NCBI GenBank assembly: GCA_963820055.1
Contig: CAWFYJ010000002.1
Coordinates: 72,362 to 136,361, forward strand
Source: RHKX01 sp963820055
Lineage (GTDB): Bacteria > Actinomycetota > Thermoleophilia > Solirubrobacterales > 70-9
DNA: 64,000 bases
Reading direction: 5' to 3'
In this document: piece after piece, positions 9,202 through 17,386 of the stretch
Position numbering within the stretch: the stretch's first letter is position 1
Layout of the letters: every line of letters begins with the position of its first letter
Position numbers and translations under genes: made by a program
The notes under the pieces: model-generated
Told to the model about the DNA's origin: nothing
The model's database searches: none
What the model saw: the letters and a program-made list of their open reading frames with translations, nothing else

Positions 9202-9238
9202 CCGGCCGAATGCTCCGCTTCGCGTCCGCTTCGGCCGG
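9202..9238 (+). terminator. Hairpin downstream of the FemAB-like gene
   Basis: CCGGCCGAA at 9202-9210 pairs perfectly with TTCGGCCGG at 9230-9238 around a 19-nt loop, starting 3 bases after the stop codon. No T-tract follows. Confidence 0.55.
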
Positions 9239-9466
9239 GCGGCGCGGTGGTACTGGACGGGATGACATATGTGTTGACCCCAGCCCGGGTGGGGCTGAGA
9301 GGGGGGTGGTGGGACCGGGCGGGACGCCTCCTGCAACCGCGAAGTGTCAGAAACCGGCTGTGGGAGACGGTTATTGACACATGGTGGGGCCTTCGCCGAG
9401 GCCGCCTGCGGCCAGCTCCCGATGAGACGTTTGAGGTCGGGACGGGCCGCGTCGACCGAACCTCCA

Positions 9467-9492
9467 CCCGAACCGCCGAAGGCGGGTTCGGG
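9467..9492 (-). terminator. Hairpin downstream of the amidase gene
   Basis: CCCGAACCGCC at 9467-9477 pairs with GGCGGGTTCGGG at 9481-9492 with one bulged base and a GAA loop. It lies about 30 bp past the amidase stop in its direction of transcription. Confidence 0.55.
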
Positions 9493-9524
9493 CGATGCGG
9501 CCCGGCCCGGCCCGCTCGAGGGGC

Positions 9525-10679
9525 TCAGCCGATCTTGCGATCCACGGCGCGGCGGATCTTCGGCACCAGCTTGTTGAGCGCCGCGCCGGCGCACTCCGTG
9601 TAGTTGGTGGTGCCGTGGTTGAAGATCGTCTTGACCTTGACGCGGTCGCCCTTCGGCGTCTTCTGGCTGGGGCCGCCGCTGGAGAGGAGGGAGGTGTTGC
9701 CGTGGGCGGGGACGCCGGCGAGGTCGAGCTTCCAGGAGAGGTACTTGATGAGCCCGCGCTGAAGTTCCTTCGAGGGCTTCTTGCGGCTGAAGTCGCCGAT
9801 CGCGGCGACGCCGGTGGTCTGGGCGTTGACGCCCTCGGCGTGGGCGCCGATGACGGGCCGGGACATGCCGCCGGCGCGCCCTTGGTAGACGTTGCCGAAG
9901 CGGTCGACCAGTGCGTTGTAGCCGATGTCGTTCCAGCCGTTGCCGTTGCGGTGGAAGCGGCAGATGCCGAGGACGATGCCCGGCGCCTCGGCCTCGCTGT
10001 AGCCGTTCGTGCTGACCGTGTGGTGGATGACGCCGGCCTTGATGCGCCCCATCTCGGGCTTGACCCGGGGTTCGCAGCCGCCCGGCTTCTGCTTGGCGCC
10101 CCACTCGCGCCGGGTGATGAAGTCGGGCTCGCTGCTCGCGGCGGTCGCTTCCGGGACGCCGGCCGCGGCGAGGGTCACGACCGCTGAGTTGACGACGCCG
10201 CGCATGTCGTTGAGCAGGCCGCTCGCGAAGCTCGTGTCGCCCTGGACGTTGACATAGTGGAGCTCGCCGCGGATCGGCTCGTTGCGGCTGCGGATCTGCA
10301 GCTCGTCGGCGCCGCCGGTGTAGACGGGGTCGCCGTTGTCGGTCTCGACCCACTTGCTCCACTCGCCACCCGTGTCGCGGGCGCGGAACTCGAAGGCGTG
10401 CATCTGCCCGGCGATGCCGACGAGGTCGAAGCGCTCGGGCGCGGTGATCGGATCAGTCCGGTAGAGGACGGGACCCTCGGCTCCGTAGCCGCCATGGTTC
10501 GCGGCCCGCTCGAGGGCGCCCGGCGTGGCGGAGCGGAGCTTCGCGGCGGGGGGGACGGGCTGGGTGAAGTCGACGGCGGCGGGGCGGTACGGCTCGGTCG
10601 AGAGCGCCGGTGCGACCGCCCAGACGAGGGCGCCGGAGGCGACGAGCGCAAGCAGAAGCGAGAGACGGCGGAGAGGCAC
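9525..10679 (-). CDS. Secreted PGRP-type N-acetylmuramoyl-L-alanine amidase
   Basis: A 384-residue protein starting at GTG 10679 with a clear signal peptide (hydrophobic run ending near residue 28). Residues about 70-190 form an Ig/beta-type N-terminal region seen in actinobacterial PGRP proteins. The amidase_2/PGRP domain follows from about 195: FITRREWGAK, GVIHHTVSTNGY with the first zinc His, FHRNGNGWNDIGYNALVDR, and FNHGTTNYTECAG providing the second His and the Cys ligand. The enzyme cleaves the bond between muramic acid and L-alanine in peptidoglycan outside the cell. A TAAGGAT box lies about 14 bases before the start. Confidence 0.9.
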   Translation of the reverse strand: MPLRRLSLLLALVASGALVWAVAPALSTEPYRPAAVDFTQPVPPAAKLRSATPGALERAANHGGYGAEGPVLYRTDPITAPERFDLVGIAGQMHAFEFRARDTGGEWSKWVETDNGDPVYTGGADELQIRSRNEPIRGELHYVNVQGDTSFASGLLNDMRGVVNSAVVTLAAAGVPEATAASSEPDFITRREWGAKQKPGGCEPRVKPEMGRIKAGVIHHTVSTNGYSEAEAPGIVLGICRFHRNGNGWNDIGYNALVDRFGNVYQGRAGGMSRPVIGAHAEGVNAQTTGVAAIGDFSRKKPSKELQRGLIKYLSWKLDLAGVPAHGNTSLLSSGGPSQKTPKGDRVKVKTIFNHGTTNYTECAGAALNKLVPKIRRAVDRKIG

Positions 10680-10815
10680 GAGAGTGTGAGCAGATCCTTA
10701 CAGACGACGAAACACGGTCCCCGGCCGTAAGTACCGGACCGATGGTGACGGTCCCGCGCCTCGCGCGCGCTGCCTGCAGGAATCGTTGCAAGCGGGCGCC
10801 CGCATGCGGGGAGGC

Positions 10816-11574
10816 CTAGAAGGGGATCGCCTCGGGCCCGCGGCCGCGGTAGGCGTCGCGGAAGTCCTGGATGGCGTCGAGCGTGGCGTCGCCGTCGTAG
10901 GTCTTGCAGGTCATCAGCTGGGTCCAGGCGGTGACCGCGACGTCGTAGGGCATGTCGGGGTCGGGGAAGAGGTTGACGCCGGCCCGGTCCGCGTCGAAGA
11001 CGCCCTTCAGTGCCAGCTGGTCCTCCTCGGAGAGGTCGGGGCTGTACTGGATGTTGATCCGTCCGTGCTCGAGCGAGTGGACGAACGTGCCCGGGCTCGG
11101 GTAATCGAGGAACGCTCCATCGGCCAGCGGGATCGGATAGTGGTCGCCGGACGTCGGCGGGTCGGTGCCGTAATCCGGCAGGTCGTCCTGCTGGGGGTCG
11201 AGGTGAGTGCTGCCCTCGTCCTTGAGGTTGAGCTGGAGATCGCAGCCGGCTGCCTTCGCCGCCGCGGTCAGGTCGCCGGTCTGGACCGCCGGGGGCGGGG
11301 TGCCCTCGCGGGTGTCGACCCGGATGTCCTCAGGGACCTTGCCCCCGAAGTCCGTATTGACGTTGTCGCTGCTCGCCTGGGCCGAGCCGCCGTCGGAGGA
11401 CGAGTCGCTGCCGCCGGCAAGGGCGATCACGAGCCCGACGACGATCAGCAGCGCGAGAGCGCCCGCGACCACGTAGCCGATGATCAAGCGTGTGCGCCCC
11501 GACGACTGCGCCTGGCGCTCTGCTTCGAGCCGCTCCTGACGGAGGCGCTCCTTCTCCTCTTTCCGGCTTGCCAC
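10816..11574 (-). CDS. DUF3105 membrane-anchored protein
   Basis: A 252-residue protein starting at GTG 11574. A charged, coiled-coil-like N-terminus (about 25 residues) leads to one membrane helix (residues 31-52), then a Ser/Gly linker and a DUF3105 domain with GSTHLDPQQ, YGTDPPTSGDHYP, FVHSLEHGRINIQY and VTAWTQLMTC. The His-rich pattern in such proteins looks like a metal site, but no function is established. A TACATT -10-like box lies 7 bases before the start. It is divergent from the MFS transporter gene. Confidence 0.85.
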   Translation of the reverse strand: MASRKEEKERLRQERLEAERQAQSSGRTRLIIGYVVAGALALLIVVGLVIALAGGSDSSSDGGSAQASSDNVNTDFGGKVPEDIRVDTREGTPPPAVQTGDLTAAAKAAGCDLQLNLKDEGSTHLDPQQDDLPDYGTDPPTSGDHYPIPLADGAFLDYPSPGTFVHSLEHGRINIQYSPDLSEEDQLALKGVFDADRAGVNLFPDPDMPYDVAVTAWTQLMTCKTYDGDATLDAIQDFRDAYRGRGPEAIPF

Positions 11575-11660
11575 GGCGCGGAATGTATAGGAACGCCGTT
11601 CCGGGGCCAGCGGCTCGCGGCCGGTTTCACGGCGGCCGAGCCGGGGTAAAGCTGGGCCGG

Positions 11661-13499
11661 ATGAGCACCGAGACGGAGAGCATCGGCACGATCGAGACGC
11701 GGATTCCGAGCCGCCTCGACCGGCTTCCCTGGTCGCGTTTCCACTGGCGTGTCGTGATCGGTCTTGGCGCCGTCTGGATCCTCGACGGCCTCGAGGTGAC
11801 GATCATCGGCTTCCTCGCGCCGACGCTGGTCTCGAAGGGCAGCGGCATCGAGCTGACCGACACCAACATCGCGATGGCGGCGTCGATCTACGTCGCCGGC
11901 GCCTGTCTCGGCGCGCTGTTCTTCGGGCAGCTCACCGACCGCTTCGGCCGCAAGAAGCTGTTCCTGCTGACCCTCGGGCTCTACCTGGCCGCGACCGTCG
12001 CCACGGCCTTCGCCTTCGCTCCGTGGTTCTTCCTGGTCGCCCGGTTCTTCACCGGCGCCGGCATCGGCGGCGAGTACGCGGCGATCAACTCCGCGATCGA
12101 CGAGCTGATCCCCGCCCGGGCCCGCGGCCGCATCGACCTGATCATCAACGGCTCCTTCTGGCTCGGCGCCGCCGGCGGCGGGCTGCTGTCGCTGATCTTC
12201 CTCGACCAGGCGATCTTCGCCGCCGACGTCGGCTGGCGGGTCGCCTTCGCGATGGGCGCGCTGCTCGGGATCGGCATCCTCTTCATCCGCCGCCACGTCC
12301 CGGAGAGCCCGCGCTGGCTCTTCATCCATGGACGGGAGCAGGAGGCGGACGAGATCGTCGGCGAGATCGAGAGCGAGGTCAGGGAGGAGACCGGGGAGGA
12401 GCTCGAAGAGCCCGAGGGCGAGCCGATCAAGGTCCAGCAGCGCAAGTCGATCCCGTTCCGCGAGATCGCCGGCACGGCGTTCGGCAAGTACCCGAAGCGG
12501 ACCGGTCTCGGCCTCTCCCTGTTCGTCGGCCAGGCCTTCCTCTACAACGCCGTCACCTTCACGCTGGGCCTGACCCTGACCACCTACCTCGGCGTCGCCG
12601 AGAACAAGGTCGGCATCTTCTACGCCGTCTTCGCGGCCGGCAACTTCCTCGGCCCGCTGCTCCTCGGGCGCCTCTTCGACACGGTCGGCCGCCGCCCGAT
12701 GATCGCCGGGACCTATCTGATCTCGGCCGTTCTGTTGGTCGTCGTCGCCATCCTCTTCAACAACGAGGCGTTCAGCGACTGGGGCCTGATCGCGGCGCTC
12801 GGCGTCACGTTCTTCTTCGCCTCGGCCGGCGCGAGCTCCGCCTACCTGACCGTCAGCGAGATCTTCCCGATGGAGGTCCGGGCGCTGGCGATCGCTTTCT
12901 TCTACGCGATCGGGACGGCGATCGGCGGCATCACCGGGCCGCTCGTCTTCGAGGGCCTCGCCTCCTCGGGCGATCCGGGCAAGGTCGCGATCGGCTACCT
13001 GATCGGCGCCGGCGTGATGGCGTTCGGCGGCATCGTCGAGCTGTTCCTCGGCATCCGCGCTGAGGGCGAGCAGCTCGAGGACATCGCCGCGCCGCTGACC
13101 GCCGAGGCGGCCGAGGGCGATGGCGAGGCCGACGACGAGGCCCGGACCGAGCGTGAGCGGACCGAGCAGCGGCACCGCGCCCGGGCGGAGCGCGAACGCA
13201 CGGGACGAAGCCGTTACCGGCTCGGCCCGGGTTCCGCCTCCTACTCGCCGTTCTTCCCCTCCTCGGTGGCGCAGCGACCCGAATGGATCGACGCCGAGGT
13301 CGACCGGATCGCCCGTGTGGTCGGCAGCGAGGGCGAGATCGAGACGAGGGCGCTCTCCCGCGAGGTCGGTGCGAACCGCTGGGGACCGGGCCGGTTCCGC
13401 GCCGCACTCCGTGAGGCGATCGCCGAGGGCCTGGTCGTCAGGGTCGGCCGCAGCCGGGTCGCCCCGGCCGGCCGCGACGACGGGACCGCGTCGGCCTAG
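11661..13499 (+). CDS. MFS transporter with C-terminal winged-helix-like extension
   Basis: A 612-residue protein from ATG 11661. Residues 30-460 form a twelve-helix sugar/aromatic-acid-type MFS core with LDGLEVTIIGF in helix 1, the loop 2-3 motif GQLTDRFGRKK, PESPRWLF at the end of helix 6 and LLLGRLFDTVGRRP in loop 8-9. A charged linker rich in Glu/Arg occupies about 475-515. The last 75 residues (WIDAEVDRIARVV through LREAIAEGLVVRVGRSRVA) read like a small winged-helix domain, an unusual addition for this family. The substrate is not predictable. The stop interlocks with the stop of metF. Confidence 0.85.
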   Translation: MSTETESIGTIETRIPSRLDRLPWSRFHWRVVIGLGAVWILDGLEVTIIGFLAPTLVSKGSGIELTDTNIAMAASIYVAGACLGALFFGQLTDRFGRKKLFLLTLGLYLAATVATAFAFAPWFFLVARFFTGAGIGGEYAAINSAIDELIPARARGRIDLIINGSFWLGAAGGGLLSLIFLDQAIFAADVGWRVAFAMGALLGIGILFIRRHVPESPRWLFIHGREQEADEIVGEIESEVREETGEELEEPEGEPIKVQQRKSIPFREIAGTAFGKYPKRTGLGLSLFVGQAFLYNAVTFTLGLTLTTYLGVAENKVGIFYAVFAAGNFLGPLLLGRLFDTVGRRPMIAGTYLISAVLLVVVAILFNNEAFSDWGLIAALGVTFFFASAGASSAYLTVSEIFPMEVRALAIAFFYAIGTAIGGITGPLVFEGLASSGDPGKVAIGYLIGAGVMAFGGIVELFLGIRAEGEQLEDIAAPLTAEAAEGDGEADDEARTERERTEQRHRARAERERTGRSRYRLGPGSASYSPFFPSSVAQRPEWIDAEVDRIARVVGSEGEIETRALSREVGANRWGPGRFRAALREAIAEGLVVRVGRSRVAPAGRDDGTASA

Positions 13500-14428
13500 T
13501 TCGTGCCGCGTGCGGCGGCGAGGATCTCCCCGCCGGTCCGCTCCCAGGGCCTGCCGGCCTTGAGCGCGCCGAGGATCGCCTTGACCGAGGTGGCCCGGTT
13601 GAGGACGAAGAAGTGGATTCCGGGGACGCCGGCGGCGAGCAGCTGCTCGCACTGACGCGACGCGTAGGCGATGCCGAAAGCCTGCTCGGCCTCGGGATCG
13701 CCTCCGAGGGCGGCGAGCTGTTCGTCGAGGAGATCGGGGATCTTGGCGCCGCAGACGTCGCAGAACCGGTGCAGGCCGTCGCGGGAGATGATCGGCAGGA
13801 TGCCGGGAATTATCGGCACGTCGATCCCGGCGTCGCGGACGCGCTCGACCCAGTCGAAGTAGACGGCGTTGTCGAAGAAGAGCTGGCTGATCAGGAACTC
13901 GGCGCCGGCTTCGACCTTCTCGCGGAGGAACGCGATGTCGGCCTCCGGCGACGTCGCCTCCGGGTGGATGTCCGGGTGGCAGGAGGCGCCGATGCCGAAC
14001 TGCGAGGAGGACTCGCGGCCGCGGATGAAGGCGGCGAGCTCGGTCGAGCTTCGGAGCCCGCCGGCGGGCGGCGTGAAGTCGGCCACGCCCCGCGGCGGGT
14101 CGCCGCGCAGCGCGAGGATGTTCTCGATCCCGGCCGCGCCGAGGCGGTCGAGGATCGCGTCGAGCCCGTCGACCGTCTCGCCGACGACGCTGAGGTGGGC
14201 CATCGTCTCGATGCCGTAGTCCCGCTTGATCCGCGTCGTCACCTCGACGGTCCCCTCGCGCGTCGATCCGGCGGCTCCGTAGGTGACCGACACGAAGCTC
14301 GGCTCGAGGCGGTTGAGGTCCTCGACGCTCGCGAACAGCTCGGCGACGCCCTCGTCGGTCTTCGGGGGGAACAACTCGAACGAGAAGCAGGGCTCCTCGG
14401 AGGCGGCGAGCAGGTCGGGAATCCGCAT
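13496..14428 (-). CDS. metF: Methylenetetrahydrofolate reductase
   Basis: A 310-residue cytoplasmic enzyme of normal length for bacterial MetF. It begins with the catalytic-glutamate segment FSFELFPPKTDEG, then SFVSVTYGAAGSTREGT, the folate/FAD region ILALRGDPPRG, GASCHPDIHPEA, and the FFDNAVYFDWVERVR and GIPGILPI-type motifs (here PIIPGILPII). It reduces 5,10-methylene-THF to 5-methyl-THF for methionine synthesis using FAD. The ATG start is preceded by TACGAT with a 7-nt gap, suggesting a leaderless message, and the gene is divergent from a GT1 gene that shows the same arrangement. Confidence 0.95.
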   Translation of the reverse strand: MRIPDLLAASEEPCFSFELFPPKTDEGVAELFASVEDLNRLEPSFVSVTYGAAGSTREGTVEVTTRIKRDYGIETMAHLSVVGETVDGLDAILDRLGAAGIENILALRGDPPRGVADFTPPAGGLRSSTELAAFIRGRESSSQFGIGASCHPDIHPEATSPEADIAFLREKVEAGAEFLISQLFFDNAVYFDWVERVRDAGIDVPIIPGILPIISRDGLHRFCDVCGAKIPDLLDEQLAALGGDPEAEQAFGIAYASRQCEQLLAAGVPGIHFFVLNRATSVKAILGALKAGRPWERTGGEILAAARGTN

Positions 14429-14435
14429 GCCCGGA

Positions 14436-14469
14436 ATCGTAGGGGCTGCGGACTTCGATCATCTAGGGT
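14436..14469. promoter_or_regulatory. Back-to-back -10 boxes of metF and the GT1 gene
   Basis: TACGAT on the minus strand (14436-14441) lies 7 nt before the metF ATG, and TAGGGT on the plus strand (14464-14469) lies 6 nt before ATG 14476. Both distances would place transcription starts at or next to the start codon. Confidence 0.65.
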
Positions 14470-14475
14470 GGCGCC

Positions 14476-15780
14476 ATGGCCGCAGCGGTCGAACCGGGTA
14501 GCGCGGGGACGGTGATCTTCTTCCCCGAGGGCGCCTTCGGCCCGACGAACAACTGCATCGGCATCGCCGACGTGATGCGGCGCCGCGGCTGGCGCGTCGT
14601 CTTCATCGCCGAGGAGTCGTTCGCCGGCACCTTCGTCGAGAAGGGCTTCGAGGAGCGGCTGATGCGGCTCGGGCCGCCGCCGGAGCAGGAGGAGGACGCC
14701 GGCCAGTTCTGGAAGGACTTCATCCGCGAGACCGCACCGGTGTTCCGGAAGCCGACGATCGAGCAGCTCGAGGGCTTCATCGCGCCGACGTTCGAGGCTT
14801 TGATCGAAGGCGCCCGCTACGTCGATGAGCGCCTGGCCGAGATCATCGATGAGGTCCGCCCCGACGTGATCGTCGAGGACAACGTCGTCTCGTTTCCGGC
14901 GCTGCCCGCCAGCGGCATCCCCTGGGTCCGGATCGTCTCCTGCAACCCGGCCGAGGTGAAGGACCCCGATGTCCCGCCGGTCTTCTCCGGCCTGCCCGCC
15001 GGCGATCGGAGCGGGTGGGATCGGTTCCGCGCCGAGTACGCCCGCGTGATCAGGCCGCTGTACGAGCAGTTCAACGAGTTCTGCCGCGAGCGGGGAGCGC
15101 CGCCGCTGCCGCCGCTCGAGCTGATGCACGACTCGCCCGAACTCGACCTCTGGCTGTACCCGGCCGCCGTCGACTACAGCCGGGCGGAGCCGCTCGGCGG
15201 GATCTGGCAGAACCTCGAATCGTGCGTCCGCAGCACCGACGAACCCTGGGTGATGCCCGGCGAACTCGCCTCGCCGGAGCTGGCCGACCTGCCGCTCGTC
15301 TACCTCAGCCTGGGCTCGCTGGGCTCCGGCGACGTCGAGCTGATGCGGAAGCTGATCGCCGAGCTCGCCGACGCGCCCTACCGCGTGATCGTCTCGATGG
15401 GCCCCCAGCACGCCGAGCTCGAGCTCGCCCCCAACATGGCGGGGGCGGAGTTCCTGCCGCAGGTGTCGATCCTTCCCGACGTCGACCTGATCGTCACCCA
15501 CGGCGGCAACAACACGATCACCGAGGGCCTCCACTTCGGCAAGCCGATGGTCGTCCTACCGCTCTTCTGGGACCAATACGACAACGCACAGCGGATCGAG
15601 GAGACCGGCTACGGGCGGCGCCTCGACACCTACGCCCACGAGGGGCCGGAGCTCGTCGGGGCGATCGACGGGCTGCTCTCCGACCAGAGGCTCGCGGCGA
15701 GGCTCGAGAAGGTCTCCGCCCATCTCCGCAGCGTTCGCGGGACCGAACGTGCCGCCGAGCTGATCGCCACGCTCCGGTAG
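14476..15780 (+). CDS. GT1-family (MGT/UDP-glycosyltransferase-like) glycosyltransferase
   Basis: A 434-residue GT-B enzyme. The N-terminal domain begins TVIFFPEGAFGPTNNCIGIADVMRRRG, here quoted in part, replacing the usual GHxxP with a GPTNN loop. The C-terminal domain holds VYLSLGSLGSGDVELM near residue 275 and the donor-binding segment VTHGGNNTITEGLHFGKPMV near residue 337, followed by PLFWDQYDNAQRI, the standard UDP/dTDP-sugar signature of macrolide-type GT1 enzymes. It probably glycosylates a small lipophilic acceptor. A TAGGGT box sits 6 bases before the ATG. Confidence 0.85.
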   Translation: MAAAVEPGSAGTVIFFPEGAFGPTNNCIGIADVMRRRGWRVVFIAEESFAGTFVEKGFEERLMRLGPPPEQEEDAGQFWKDFIRETAPVFRKPTIEQLEGFIAPTFEALIEGARYVDERLAEIIDEVRPDVIVEDNVVSFPALPASGIPWVRIVSCNPAEVKDPDVPPVFSGLPAGDRSGWDRFRAEYARVIRPLYEQFNEFCRERGAPPLPPLELMHDSPELDLWLYPAAVDYSRAEPLGGIWQNLESCVRSTDEPWVMPGELASPELADLPLVYLSLGSLGSGDVELMRKLIAELADAPYRVIVSMGPQHAELELAPNMAGAEFLPQVSILPDVDLIVTHGGNNTITEGLHFGKPMVVLPLFWDQYDNAQRIEETGYGRRLDTYAHEGPELVGAIDGLLSDQRLAARLEKVSAHLRSVRGTERAAELIATLR

Positions 15781-15811
15781 GAGAAGCGGGCGACAACCGA
15801 AAGGGTGGGGG

Positions 15812-16528
15812 ATGAGTCTCGACGAGCGACAGAAGGCCGCGGTCAAAGCCGAGCGCGAGGAGAGCTTCCTCCTCGCCGTTCCCGAGAAGCGGTTCCTCCG
15901 CTGGGCCGCCGCGAAGCTGCCGCGCTGGATCCTGCCCGACGACATGACCGCCCTCGGGGTCGTCGCAGCGGTCGCCGTCGCCGTCGCGTACCAGCTGTCG
16001 AACGACGCGAGCGCGTGGCTCTGGGCCGCGAGCGCGCTGCTCGTCGTCCAGTGGGTCGGCGACTCGCTCGACGGCACCCTCGCCCGGGTCCGCGGCATCG
16101 AGCGCCCGACCTACGGCTACTACCTCGACCACCTCGTCGACGCGATCGCGACGGCGGCGATCGGGATCGGTCTCGGTCTGAGCCCGTTCATGCTGCTCTC
16201 GGTCGGGACGCTGATCGTCGTCGCCTACCTGATCCTCTCGATCAACGTCTACCTCGAGAGCTTCGCGTTCAACCGGTTCAGCATCGGCTACGGGAAGATC
16301 GGGCCGACCGAGATCCGGCTGATCCTGATCGCCCTCAACACGTTCCTGGCCCTCGACATCATCGGCCTCGACTTCGAGCTCGTGGGCCTCGACCTGACCG
16401 TCTTCGACCTCGTCGGCCTCGGCATCGCCGCGACGATGATCGTCCTCCTCGCCGGCCGGGCGTTCCGCAACCTCCGCGAGCTCGCCGAGCGCGAGCCGGC
16501 GGCGCCGCGCCGCGCGCCGAGGGCATAG
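15812..16528 (+). CDS. CDP-alcohol phosphatidyltransferase family protein
   Basis: A 238-residue membrane protein of about six helices. It carries the complete family signature DSLDGTLARVRGIERPTYG followed by YYLDHLVD, that is D-x2-DG-x2-AR-x9-G-x3-D-x3-D, near residues 89-115, so the metal site is intact. The enzyme would transfer a phosphoalcohol to or from a CDP-linked lipid in the cytoplasmic membrane; the exact alcohol cannot be read off. A purine-rich stretch (GAAAGGGTGGGGG) directly precedes the ATG as ribosome-binding sequence. Confidence 0.85.
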   Translation: MSLDERQKAAVKAEREESFLLAVPEKRFLRWAAAKLPRWILPDDMTALGVVAAVAVAVAYQLSNDASAWLWAASALLVVQWVGDSLDGTLARVRGIERPTYGYYLDHLVDAIATAAIGIGLGLSPFMLLSVGTLIVVAYLILSINVYLESFAFNRFSIGYGKIGPTEIRLILIALNTFLALDIIGLDFELVGLDLTVFDLVGLGIAATMIVLLAGRAFRNLRELAEREPAAPRRAPRA

Positions 16529-16531
16529 GCT
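16526..16531 (+). promoter_or_regulatory. -10 box TAGGCT, 6 nt before GTG 16538
   Basis: TAGGCT overlaps the stop codon of the preceding phosphatidyltransferase gene and ends 6 nt before the LLM oxidoreductase start, implying a leaderless transcript. Confidence 0.55.
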
Positions 16532-16537
16532 GCGGCC

Positions 16538-17386
16538 GTGAAGTTCGGCCTCGCGATCTTCCCGACCGCCGAGACGATCCAGCCGGCGGACCTTGCGCGC
16601 CGCGCCGAGGAGCACGGGTTCGAGTCGCTCTGGTTCCCCGAGCACACCCACATCCCGGTCAGCCGCGACACGCCGTATCCGGCCGGCGGCGATCTCCCCG
16701 ATGAGTACCGGCGGATCTACGACCCGTTCGTCGCGCTGACCGCCGCCGCCGCGGTGACCGAGCGGCTGCTCGTCGGCACCGGCATCTGCCTGATCGTCGA
16801 GCGCGACCCGATCACGACCGCCAAGGAGGTCGCGACGATCGACCGCGTCTCCGACGGCCGGTTCCTGTTCGGCGTCGGCGCGGGCTGGAACCGCGAAGAG
16901 ATGGCGAACCACGGGACCGAGCCGCGGACCCGCTTCTCGCTTATGGGCGAGCGGATCGAGGCGATGAAGGAGATCTGGACGAACGACGAGGCCTACTTCC
17001 ACGGCCGCCACGTCGACTTCGATCCGATCTGGTCCTGGCCGAAGCCGGTCCAGCAGCCCCACCCGCCGATCCTCGTCGGCGGCAACTCCGACGGCGCCCT
17101 CGACCGGGTCGTCGCACTCGCCGACGAGTGGATCCCGAACCCGGAAACGCGCTTGAGCGAGCTCGGCGAGCGGATCGCCGATCTCCAGAGGCGTGGCGAG
17201 GCCGCGGGCCGGGAGCGGATCCCCGTCACCTTCTACGCCGTCAAGCCCGAGCCGGAGGCGCTTGGGCGCTACGCCGATGCCGGGGTCGATCGCGCCGTCT
17301 TCTACCTGCCATCGGGGCCGGCCGACCAGGTCGTCGCCTACCTCGAACACCTGGCCGGCCTCGCGTCCGGCTTCGATGCCGGCTGA
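16538..17386 (+). CDS. LLM-class F420-dependent oxidoreductase
   Basis: A 282-residue luciferase-like TIM-barrel protein of the probable-F420 subgroup. Typical segments are FESLWFPEHTHIP near residue 30, LVGTGICLIVERDPITTAKEVATIDRVSDGR (quoted in parts: GTGICLIVERDP and DRVSDGRFLFGVGAGWN) near 75-115, NHGTEPRTRF and PHPPILVGGNSDGALDR. The GVGAGWN and GGN pieces line the cofactor site. The substrate is unknown. The gene overlaps the start of the next gene by 11 bp, suggesting coupled translation with the acyl-CoA dehydrogenase-like protein. Confidence 0.85.
   Translation: MKFGLAIFPTAETIQPADLARRAEEHGFESLWFPEHTHIPVSRDTPYPAGGDLPDEYRRIYDPFVALTAAAAVTERLLVGTGICLIVERDPITTAKEVATIDRVSDGRFLFGVGAGWNREEMANHGTEPRTRFSLMGERIEAMKEIWTNDEAYFHGRHVDFDPIWSWPKPVQQPHPPILVGGNSDGALDRVVALADEWIPNPETRLSELGERIADLQRRGEAAGRERIPVTFYAVKPEPEALGRYADAGVDRAVFYLPSGPADQVVAYLEHLAGLASGFDAG

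Larger units (their letters stand above)
9200..9524. other. Non-coding convergent region with hairpins and a G-rich tract
   Basis: No gene is visible. From left to right it holds a 9-bp stem hairpin at 9202-9238, a run of six G-tracts at 9287-9323, an imperfect 13-nt inverted repeat (9344-9356 with 9368-9380, two mismatches) and a hairpin at 9467-9492 facing the amidase gene. Confidence 0.7.

Noticed and set aside
11484..14462. A 992-codon minus-strand open frame spanning the MFS and metF region
   Set aside because: It is the shadow of MFS coding DNA joined to out-of-frame metF; real motifs are only in the MFS and MetF frames.
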